The translations under genes and the position numbers were made by a program. A DNA stretch of 11,309 nt from Pseudomonadota bacterium (GTDB lineage: Bacteria > Desulfobacterota > Syntrophia > Syntrophales > UBA5619): positions 1 through 11,309 of the forward strand of contig JAHJQP010000115.1 of NCBI GenBank assembly GCA_018819165.1, given 5' to 3'. Each line of letters begins with the position of its first letter. Positions within the stretch are counted from its first letter, which is position 1. The notes beneath the pieces are model-generated. The model was not told where the DNA came from, did not search any database, and saw nothing but the letters and a program-made list of their open reading frames with translations. Of the stretch, positions 5,619 through 11,309 are shown one piece after another.

Positions 5619-5643
5619 CTTTCCTTCCCCTTTCGCATATAGA
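5615..5643 (+). promoter_or_regulatory. Sigma70-type promoter of the GAF protein gene
   Basis: TTGACT at 5615-5620 and TATAGA at 5638-5643 have a 17-base spacer, each with five of six consensus bases. The -35 overlaps the stop codon of the cysE remnant. Predicted start of transcription is near 5650, some 70 bases before the ATG at 5721. The stretch between holds nothing else I recognise. Confidence 0.55.
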
Positions 5644-5720
5644 TCTGGCGACCGAAGGATCGCACCCCCGGTCATGCACAACGATGCAAACGGTATCCGG
5701 AAGAGGCTGGCGATCTGGCG

Positions 5721-6737
5721 ATGAAATTCTTCAAACCGATGGCGGAAGAAAAATCCAGGAAGATCTTCCTCGTTTTCTTCGTTCTCTCCTGTCTGTTCCC
5801 CCTCCTGATCATGATCTTCATCGTCAATCAGTATCTCCTGCCCGTTATCGGCGCCGACGGGAGCGGCATGCTGTGCGACACCCTCACCTACGGTTTTCTC
5901 GTCATGCTCTTCTTCCCGCTCCTGAGCTTCTTCCTGATGTTCCGCAGGATCAGGGTCCTGGAAGGACTGACCCGGGAAATCCGCGCCAAATCGGCAGAGG
6001 TGATCGAAGGGAAGAAGAGTTTCGGAGAGCAGTCGATCGAAGCCAAGGAGACGTCACTCATTCCGGCCGGCGGCGATACCGGAGCCGCCGGCGATGAGAA
6101 CGAGATTCAGAGTCTGATCCAGTCATTCAACAACATCTTCCAGACCGCCGCGGATCAGCTGGCCGAGCGGGAACACCTGAAGGAGTTATTGGCCAAGCTG
6201 ATCGCGCTCGCCTCCGATCTGACCGCGGAGTTGGAATCGAGCCGCCTTTCCCCGCTGATCATCAGCCGGGTAACCGAGGTCATGGCGGTCGAGAGGACCA
6301 GCCTCTATGTGATCGACCAGAACAAGCACGAGCTGTGGACCAAGGTCGCCGAAGGGATTGACCCGATCACCCTACCCATCGGAAAGGGAATCAGCGGCCG
6401 GGTGGCCGAAACGGGGGAGGTAATCAATGTGGTCGACGCCTGGGAACTCCCCTATTTCGACCGCTCTTTCGATCTGATCAACAATTTCCGAACCCGCTCC
6501 GTCCTCAGCGTGCCCGTCAAGAGCCCCACGGGACAGATGATCGGCGTCCTCCAGGTTATCAATAAGAAAGAGGCGACGGGCTTCGACATCAAGGATGAAG
6601 TCTTCATGAAGATCCTCGCCTCTCAGGTGGGAATCGCCCTGGAGAATTCATTCCTGATCGGCGATCGGATCCCCCCCCGGTTCGAAGATCATTCAGAAGG
6701 AGGCGGAAAGCTGCTTTGCGCCGGAATATGTGGATGA
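5721..6737 (+). CDS. Membrane-anchored GAF-domain signalling protein, C-terminus frameshifted
   Basis: As read, 338 residues. Two membrane helices (about 15-40 and 55-74, with a short loop between) are followed by a charged linker, a helical stretch (about 126-165) and one GAF domain (about 168-312), ending RSVLSVPVKSPTGQMIGVLQVINKKE and an ALENS helix. GAF domains bind small ligands such as cyclic nucleotides or haem, or transmit signals. No kinase, GGDEF or cyclase domain follows in any frame, so the output is unknown. The last 22 residues after GDRIPP look artificial. Dropping one C from the C8 tract at 6671-6678 gives instead GSKIIQKEAESCFAPEYVDEAIRRLAPE (split here as GSKIIQKEAE + SCFAPEYVDEAIRRLAPE), ending at a TAA at 6763-6765. 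That ending is the more protein-like one. No good Shine-Dalgarno sequence stands before the ATG. dacA-like carboxypeptidase follows on the same strand. Confidence 0.75.
   Translation: MKFFKPMAEEKSRKIFLVFFVLSCLFPLLIMIFIVNQYLLPVIGADGSGMLCDTLTYGFLVMLFFPLLSFFLMFRRIRVLEGLTREIRAKSAEVIEGKKSFGEQSIEAKETSLIPAGGDTGAAGDENEIQSLIQSFNNIFQTAADQLAEREHLKELLAKLIALASDLTAELESSRLSPLIISRVTEVMAVERTSLYVIDQNKHELWTKVAEGIDPITLPIGKGISGRVAETGEVINVVDAWELPYFDRSFDLINNFRTRSVLSVPVKSPTGQMIGVLQVINKKEATGFDIKDEVFMKILASQVGIALENSFLIGDRIPPRFEDHSEGGGKLLCAGICG
6671..6678 (+). other. C8 homopolymer, site of the GAF-protein frameshift
   Basis: Eight consecutive C. With seven, the GAF frame continues to 6765 with a plausible helical C-terminus; with eight it ends at 6737 after unlikely sequence. 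This could be a true slippage mutation, a phase-variable tract, or a read/assembly error. Confidence 0.6.
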
Positions 6738-6848
6738 GGCTATCCGGCGACTGGCGCCGGAGTAACATCACGACACCGCCGCGCTGACGTCGTCGGACAT
6801 CCTTGACGTTGCCCCGGAGCGGCAGGGGTACGCGCAGGAGGAAAAAAG

Positions 6849-7679
6849 ATGATCGTCAAACGCGTTTCGATCCTCAGTGCGGTCCTTCTGATCCTCTTTC
6901 TATCGCTGAATGTTTCTGCGGCCGATGCCCTCAGGCTCAATGTCCATTCGGCCATCCTGATGGATATGAGGACCGGCCGGATCCTCGTCGCCCAGAATGC
7001 AAACGCCCCGATCCAGCCGGCTTCCATCACCAAGGTCCTCACCCTCTATCTCGCCGACGAGGCGATACGGGACGGCCGCGTCCAGCCCGGAGACCAGGTG
7101 AAGATCAGCCGGAAGGCCGTGAGGACGGGCGGATCGAAGATGTTCATCGAGGCCGGGAGCGAGATCCCCCTCGAGGAGCTGCTCAAAGGTATGGCCGTGG
7201 TTTCCGCCAATGACGCCTCCGTGGCCGTCGCCGAATACATCGGAGGCGATGTGGAGAGATTCGTGGCGCGGATGAACCGGAAGGCCCGGCAGCTCGGCAT
7301 GACCCGCAGCTTTTTTAAAAATCCCAATGGACTCCCCGCCAGGGGCCAGGTCACGACGGCGCGGGACATGCTGATCCTGGCCAGCGACTATCTCCGGCGA
7401 TTTCCCGAATCCCTGGATCTCCACTCCCAGCAGTACTACACCTACCGCGACATCACCCAGCGAAACAGGAACAGCCTCCTGAGACACTACCCCAATGCGG
7501 ACGGTCTAAAGACCGGTTGGGTTCGCAAGGCCGGATACCATATCGTGGCCACGGCCAAGCGCGGGGAGACCCGTCTGATCGCCGTGGTCATGGGAGCGAA
7601 GACCCCCGCCATCCGAGCGAGAGAGACGGAAAGGCTGCTCGACGAGGGCTTCAGGATGGTCGGGGAGCGAGAGGGATGA
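6849..7679 (+). CDS. D-alanyl-D-alanine carboxypeptidase (peptidase S11, PBP5/6 family)
   Basis: A periplasmic serine peptidase that trims the terminal D-alanine from peptidoglycan stem peptides. The 276-residue precursor starts with a signal peptide (positive MIVKR, hydrophobic core 8-20, probable cleavage after VSA at 24). The three active-site motifs are in order and spaced normally: Ser59-x-x-Lys62 (SITK), Ser119-Ala-Asn121 and Lys221-Thr-Gly223. The protein stops shortly after the catalytic domain, so it lacks the extra C-terminal domain and amphipathic anchor of DacA/DacC. It is likely soluble in the periplasm, or held by its signal sequence if uncleaved. AGGAGGA precedes the ATG. It is closely behind the GAF gene (about 84 bp after its restored stop) with no visible terminator between, so the two may share a transcript. 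It is convergent with the next gene. Confidence 0.92.
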   Translation: MIVKRVSILSAVLLILFLSLNVSAADALRLNVHSAILMDMRTGRILVAQNANAPIQPASITKVLTLYLADEAIRDGRVQPGDQVKISRKAVRTGGSKMFIEAGSEIPLEELLKGMAVVSANDASVAVAEYIGGDVERFVARMNRKARQLGMTRSFFKNPNGLPARGQVTTARDMLILASDYLRRFPESLDLHSQQYYTYRDITQRNRNSLLRHYPNADGLKTGWVRKAGYHIVATAKRGETRLIAVVMGAKTPAIRARETERLLDEGFRMVGEREG

Positions 7680-7691
7680 CGCCTTTGTAAA

Positions 7692-7745
7692 AAGCCCATA
7701 TTCAGTCAGTGCTCTGGCCGACTTCCTGGGAGAACGTCTGGGCTT
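7692..7745. repeat. Inverted repeat between convergent genes, possibly a worn copy of the repeat element
   Basis: AAGCCCA (7692-7698) and TGGGCTT (7739-7745) are perfect inverted 7-mers around a 40-base loop, in the short gap where dacA-like and the minus-strand gene converge. It might help end transcription from both sides, but there is no T-run. The adjoining bases at 7678-7697 (GACGCCTTTGTAAAAAGCCC) resemble the left end of the element at 3343-3487 (GACGGCTTCGTAAAAAGTCC), which suggests a degenerate partial copy. Confidence 0.35.
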
Positions 7746-7750
7746 GATGC

Positions 7751-8953
7751 CTAATCCAGGAAATTGTCCGGCGGGATGCGGAAGAGCTTCTTCAAGATCT
7801 CGTCAAAATAGTCCGGCAGGTAGCGGTTCCAGAGCTTGATCGGCAGTTCGCCAAATTCCTTCTGAAAAGATACGGGAAAAGTAAAAAGGTATTCCAGCAG
7901 GTACTGGATGTTTCTCGCCAGCGGTCCCCGGTACTGCTGACGGAGCCTCTGTTCGATGATCCGGTCCTCGTGGATGCAGCGGCCGATCTCGCTCTCCAGC
8001 ATCTCCTGATAGGTGGAGAGGATGATCTCGAGTAAAACATCCTCCTCCCCCGATCGGACGAATTCGACGAAGGCCTGGTTGGTCTCGTACGGGGAGAGCC
8101 CCCTTGCCTGCATAATGTTCAGGATCCCCCGGCCGAGGGGACGGGCCAGGATCTCATCCCGGGGCGGCCGGTAACGGACGATCAGGTTGGTCGCGTTGTA
8201 CCGCCCGGTATGCCTCTCCTCCTCTATGATTTCGCAATTCGGAAGCCTCCCGAAGAGTTCCGTGAGTTTCCACTGTTCGGATTCCTCCAGGATAATCTTC
8301 AAGCCGGCGACGTCGTTGATCGCCAGTTTTTTCTCTTCGCCCGCGATCGGTCTCCTTTCGCGCAGATCATTCAGGAGCCGTTTTTCCGCCTGGAGGAATT
8401 CCTCCGTCATCTCCTCGGGCGCCGTAAAAAGCTGCTCCCGCGGAATGCTGAGCAGCCGGGCCCTTTCATCCGCAAGGGTGTCGGCATGCCGCTTGATCGA
8501 AGCGAAAATCCTGTCGATGATCCGCCGGGCCGTCTTTTCCGCCAGACGGCGGACCCGCTTGATCCGGCTCGACCCGACATAGTCCATGCCGCCGTTGCGG
8601 CGGCGGAAATAGAGAATCCCGTGAAAAGGGGTTTCCCGGTAGTAGCGCCCCGGGTCCCGATTGTAATCGAGGATCATCTCCTCGATGCGGGCGTTGCGGA
8701 ACCGGGGATGCTCGACGATGACGTCCTTCAACTCTCCTTTGAGCTGGACGGGACGGAGGAGAAGGGGGCTCTGGTGAAGCTCCCGGAAGACGAAACCGGC
8801 AAACTGCTCCAGGTAGCGGGAGAGATAGATCCGGTTGAAGTGGACCAGCCTGGCGATCAGATCCGCGTCCGAGGGGCGCGCCTGATCGTACATCCAGCGG
8901 CGGATGATATCGTTGAGGACCTCACGGTGGAGAAAACTGCCGATCGTAATCAT
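7751..8953 (-). CDS. Uncharacterised 400-residue protein with RelA/SpoT-synthetase-like motifs
   Basis: No firm family assignment. The protein is highly charged, arginine-rich and largely helical, with no signal peptide or membrane segment. The middle resembles the (p)ppGpp synthetase fold in order: SSRIKRVRRLAEK (128-140) like the SR(I/V)K...L..K block, INDVAGLKIIL (212-222) like the D(L/I)AG(V/I)RII strand with Asp214 in the catalytic position, and GRYNATNLIVRYRPP (250-264) like the Y(R/K)..H.(V/I) strand. Against it, about 70 residues separate the first two blocks and I cannot identify the second catalytic acidic residue with confidence. The C-terminal 130 residues (from about 270) are helical and unknown to me. 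The ATG at 8953 has AGGCAGGA shortly before it on the minus strand. It could be a divergent alarmone-synthetase-like enzyme, an inactive relative, or an unrelated protein. Confidence 0.6.
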   Translation of the reverse strand: MITIGSFLHREVLNDIIRRWMYDQARPSDADLIARLVHFNRIYLSRYLEQFAGFVFRELHQSPLLLRPVQLKGELKDVIVEHPRFRNARIEEMILDYNRDPGRYYRETPFHGILYFRRRNGGMDYVGSSRIKRVRRLAEKTARRIIDRIFASIKRHADTLADERARLLSIPREQLFTAPEEMTEEFLQAEKRLLNDLRERRPIAGEEKKLAINDVAGLKIILEESEQWKLTELFGRLPNCEIIEEERHTGRYNATNLIVRYRPPRDEILARPLGRGILNIMQARGLSPYETNQAFVEFVRSGEEDVLLEIILSTYQEMLESEIGRCIHEDRIIEQRLRQQYRGPLARNIQYLLEYLFTFPVSFQKEFGELPIKLWNRYLPDYFDEILKKLFRIPPDNFLD

Positions 8954-9146
8954 GATCCTGCCTTCAGACCCCTTGTGAAACGATCGCCGGACGGCTGCGC
9001 ATCCTGGAATCAGCTTCCCATGACCAGGGTCCGGCGGTAGAAGAGAGGGAGAAACAGACTCTTTCTATATGGCAAAAAGCGGCTTTTCTGTCAATCCAGC
9101 CGGGGGGCTACGAATTGCCTCAAATTAAAAGGTCTCTATTAAGATT

Positions 9147-9770
9147 TTATCCAGATCGCAGGAGTGCTGCCAGGCGGTCGTCGAAGGTCTTCCCCAGCTC
9201 CTCGTGGAGGCTCCGCCCGTGGGCATCCATGGTGACGATTCCCGGAAAGTGGTCGAAACGGATCTTCCAGAAGGCCTCGGGGAGGCCGAACTCCTCCTTT
9301 TTGAATACGTCGAGGACCTCGACCATGGCCTGGGCATTGGTCACGCCCGCCCCGCCCAGGCCGTGGACGTAGACGGCCTTATGGGTCTTGCAGGCGGCGA
9401 GCGTCCGCGGACCCATCCCCCCCTTGCCGATGACCACCCTAAGCCCGAAGGCGGCGATGACCTTGTCCTCGTAGATCTCGTCGCGGATGCTCGTCGTCGG
9501 TCCGGAGGAGACGATACTCCAGCGCCCGTCCACGTTGCGGACGATGGGGCCGCTGTGGTAGATCGCCCCACTGCGGTAGATCGTCTTCAGCTCTTCGAAG
9601 AGGCGCTGATCCTCGGCCGACAGGGGCCGCGGCCCCTCGATGAGGTGATCCACCAGGTATTTGTGGGCCTCGTCCCGTCCCGTCGTCGCGATCCCGGAGA
9701 TCGCCACGGCGTCGCCTGCGTGGAGCGACAAGATCCGTTCTTCGGCAATGGGGATGTTCAACTCGATCAT
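9147..9770 (-). CDS. Class I fumarate hydratase, beta subunit (C-terminal domain type)
   Basis: With the alpha subunit it forms the [4Fe-4S] hydro-lyase that interconverts fumarate and malate. The 207-residue protein has the family sequence from start to end: GDAVAISGIATTGRDEAH (19-36), the IYHSGPIVR block (70-78), SGPTTSIRDEIYED (89-102), VVIGKGGMG (112-120) and the Gly-rich VHGLGGAGV (135-143). The swivelling substrate-binding domain carries no cluster ligands, as expected. It lies 10 bp downstream of the alpha gene with GGATGAGG at the end of alpha as ribosome site, so the two are one operon. L-tartrate dehydratase beta (TtdB) is the nearest relative and cannot be excluded by sequence reading alone. 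Fumarase is more likely because a split enzyme of this type is the usual fumarase of anaerobes. Confidence 0.9.
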   Translation of the reverse strand: MIELNIPIAEERILSLHAGDAVAISGIATTGRDEAHKYLVDHLIEGPRPLSAEDQRLFEELKTIYRSGAIYHSGPIVRNVDGRWSIVSSGPTTSIRDEIYEDKVIAAFGLRVVIGKGGMGPRTLAACKTHKAVYVHGLGGAGVTNAQAMVEVLDVFKKEEFGLPEAFWKIRFDHFPGIVTMDAHGRSLHEELGKTFDDRLAALLRSG

Positions 9771-9780
9771 GGTAAGGACC

Positions 9781-10701
9781 TCATCCTGTAAATCGATACG
9801 TTCCGTCGGCTTCGATCCGGATCTCGCGGCGGCGGTGCTCCCAGCACATGTAGGTCACGGTGACGAAAAAAGAGGCGGGGTGGCGGTGAAGCGCGCCGAT
9901 CTTGACTCCCAGAAGGGTCGTCTTTCCCCCGAGCCCCAAGGGGCCGATCCCCAACGTGTTTGCCTCCCTAAGAATCCGCGCCTCCAGTTCGGCCAGGGCG
10001 GGATCGGGATTCACGTCGTCGAGGGGTCGCAGGAGCTGGTGTTTGGAATGGGCGTAGCCTGAGCTCCGGTCGGCGCCGATGCAGATCCCCAGGATCCCCG
10101 GGGGGCAGCCTTTCCCCTCCGCCCGGCGGACGGCATCCAGGACCACGCGCCGGACCCCCTCCAGATCCCTCCCGGCCGAAAGTGCGTCGTCGGGCAGGCT
10201 GTACTGGCGGCCCACATTCTCGCTGCCGCCCCCCTTGAGCATCAGGGCCACGGAAATCGCGTCGTCGTCCCACTCCTCGAAAAAAACGCCGGGGGTCCCC
10301 CTGCCCACGCAGGTTCCGCTGTTGCGTCCGGTGACGGGATCGACGGCGTTCGGCCTGAGGAGCTGCTCCCGCGTCGCCCTCGCCACGACCTCCTCGCACA
10401 CCCGGCGCATGGTCCGGCGAGAGAGCCCCGGAGGGTGGTGAACGAAAAAAAGCGGCACCCCCGTGTCCTGGCACAGGGGGGCCTGCTTTTCGCGGGCCAG
10501 GGCCATGTTTTCCAGAAACGCGGCCAGGACCATCCGGGCCGTCGAGTCCGGCGCTTCCTCGTCATGGGCCCGCTTCAGGGCCGCCTCCACATCCGCGGGC
10601 AGTTCGCAGGACGTCCGGCGGACCAGGTCGAAGAGGGCCTCGCCGAAGGCGGGCCAATCCACCCGGTTTGTTGCATCGCATTGCACGTTCGTTTTCTCCA
10701 T
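9781..10701 (-). CDS. Class I fumarate hydratase, alpha subunit ([4Fe-4S] subunit)
   Basis: The cluster-bearing subunit of the two-subunit class I fumarase, a cytoplasmic TCA-cycle enzyme that is rapidly inactivated by oxygen. It is 306 residues long, slightly above the common ~280. Signature sites: CQDTGVPLFF with cluster cysteine Cys77, RPNAVDPVTGRNSGT (116-130), MLKGGGSEN (154-162), GCPPGILGICIGADRSS with Cys199 and Cys207 (198-214), NTLGIGPLGLGGKTTLLGVK (248-267) and Cys286 in VTYMCW. Cys77, Cys199 and Cys286 are the likely [4Fe-4S] ligands, which should be confirmed by alignment. The first 15 residues are not conserved, so a later start is possible, but no better ATG with ribosome site is visible. 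In a syntrophic or fermentative anaerobe it would work in the oxidative or reductive branch around succinate and malate. Confidence 0.9.
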   Translation of the reverse strand: MEKTNVQCDATNRVDWPAFGEALFDLVRRTSCELPADVEAALKRAHDEEAPDSTARMVLAAFLENMALAREKQAPLCQDTGVPLFFVHHPPGLSRRTMRRVCEEVVARATREQLLRPNAVDPVTGRNSGTCVGRGTPGVFFEEWDDDAISVALMLKGGGSENVGRQYSLPDDALSAGRDLEGVRRVVLDAVRRAEGKGCPPGILGICIGADRSSGYAHSKHQLLRPLDDVNPDPALAELEARILREANTLGIGPLGLGGKTTLLGVKIGALHRHPASFFVTVTYMCWEHRRREIRIEADGTYRFTG

Positions 10702-10762
10702 CGTTCGTCCGATCCTAAGAAGTCCGAAAACAGTCGATCGGCCTGACCGCCGACTGCATATT

Positions 10763-10791
10763 TACATAGCGGATTGGGGCGGCCGTGTAAA
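10763..10791 (-). promoter_or_regulatory. Promoter of the fumarase operon
   Basis: On the minus strand TTTACA (10791-10786) and TATGTA (10768-10763) are spaced by 17 bases. Expected start of transcription is near 10756, about 55 bases before the alpha-subunit ATG at 10701. It sits in the 209-bp divergent gap shared with the glpA remnant. Confidence 0.5.
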
Positions 10792-10910
10792 GCAAAAAAG
10801 AATTTTGCATTTGCCTTGACAATCCCCGGGAATCCTGTTACCGAGTCGGCATAAGGCCTAAAAACATTGAAAGTTTCCTACCGAACTGCCCTCTCATCCG
10901 GCGGAGCATT

Positions 10911-11309
10911 ATGGACCTGCAAACGGAAGTATTGATCATCGGCGCTGTCCAGGTCCAGGACGGGGCGATTAATCCCTTCACGATCGTTGTGGAAAACGCG
11001 CGGGACGCCGAATCGCGCGGGGCCCGCTTTTTCCTCCACACGGAGGCGGTCGCCGGATCGCCGGGGCAAGGGTCAAGGACCGGATCACGGGCGAAGAATT
11101 TTCGATCTCGGCCTCCTGGGTGATCAACGCCACCGGGGCCTGGGCCAATCAGATTCTTGGGCTCGCCGGCCTGAAGATCGGCATCGCCCTCTCCAAGGGC
11201 TCCATGCTGATCACCAACACCCGCCTGAGCGAGCGGGTGCTCAACCGCTGCCGCCCCCCGGCCAGCGGCGACATCATCGTCCCGAACGACACCGTCTCCA
11301 TCCTCGGCA
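10911..11309 (+). pseudogene. glpA: Broken glpA (anaerobic glycerol-3-phosphate dehydrogenase, FAD subunit), continues past right edge
   Basis: Two pieces of one GlpA-type protein lie in different frames. The first (from ATG 10911, GGAG 4 bases before) reads MDLQTEVLIIG, then jumps straight to AVQVQDGAINPFTIVVENAR and DAESRGARFFLHTEAV. In intact GlpA, some 120-130 residues with the GxGxxG FAD-binding loop stand between the IIG and the (I)GAV.V.DG blocks, so these are deleted. Near 11041-11056 the frame changes. From about 11054 a second frame reads RIAGARVKDRITGEEF, then WVINATGAWANQ and the LSKGSMLITNTRLSERVLNR block up to the edge, all GlpA. The first frame instead ends at 11123. Without the FAD loop the product cannot work, so a pseudogene is the sound reading. 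A TTGACA at 10816-10821 may be the old promoter, without a clear -10. Since the gene runs off the window, its 3' part is unknown. Confidence 0.75.

Noticed and set aside
6671..6737. Programmed ribosomal frameshift in the GAF gene
   Set aside because: A C-run alone without a downstream stimulatory structure or family precedent is not enough; slippage mutation or base-calling error is simpler.
9055..9100. AAAAG-CGG-CTTTT as a terminator near the end of the region between the 400-residue gene and fumarase
   Set aside because: The stem is only five weak pairs with a three-base loop and no adequate T-run on either strand.

Overview
The window is GC-rich DNA, apparently from an obligately anaerobic bacterium. 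The gene content (mercury methylation genes hgcA and hgcB, a NifU/NifS iron-sulfur assembly pair, a two-subunit oxygen-sensitive class I fumarase, the remains of an anaerobic GlpA-type glycerol-3-phosphate dehydrogenase) fits a deltaproteobacterial (Desulfobacterota) syntroph or sulfate reducer. A Syntrophus/Smithella-like lineage is my guess, not something the sequence proves.

Left part (1-3220): the cut-off remains of a DUF4143-type ATPase on the minus strand run off the left edge. Facing away from it is a compact operon: a cysteine-rich MarR-family regulator, then hgcA (corrinoid-binding membrane protein with the diagnostic NVWCAAGK motif) and hgcB (two [4Fe-4S] clusters plus an unusually cysteine-rich tail). 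These two proteins are the known and necessary pair for making methylmercury. A QueG-like iron-sulfur reductase follows 170 bp downstream on the same strand. It is a candidate, unproven partner because its relatives also use corrinoid and [4Fe-4S] clusters.

Middle part (3221-6848): a strong sigma70-like promoter and a roughly 145-bp element with imperfect terminal inverted repeats lie before nifU and nifS, which overlap by 4 bp. Directly after the nifS stop is the left-handed beta-helix end of a serine O-acetyltransferase (cysE), apparently a deletion remnant. A new promoter overlaps the end of that remnant and drives a membrane-anchored GAF-domain protein, whose C-terminus is thrown out of frame at a run of eight C.

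Right part (6849-11309): a secreted D-alanyl-D-alanine carboxypeptidase ends facing a minus-strand 400-residue protein with RelA/SpoT-synthetase-like motifs but no firm assignment. Then, all on the minus strand, come the beta and alpha subunits of class I fumarase with a recognisable promoter. Divergent from them, at the right edge, is a glpA gene that has lost its FAD-binding region and carries a frameshift.

Three broken genes (cysE, glpA, the DUF4143 ATPase), one gene with a disrupted end (GAF) and a repeat element within 11 kb suggest a decaying or rearranging region. Assembly or base-calling error is the competing explanation for the GAF frameshift.
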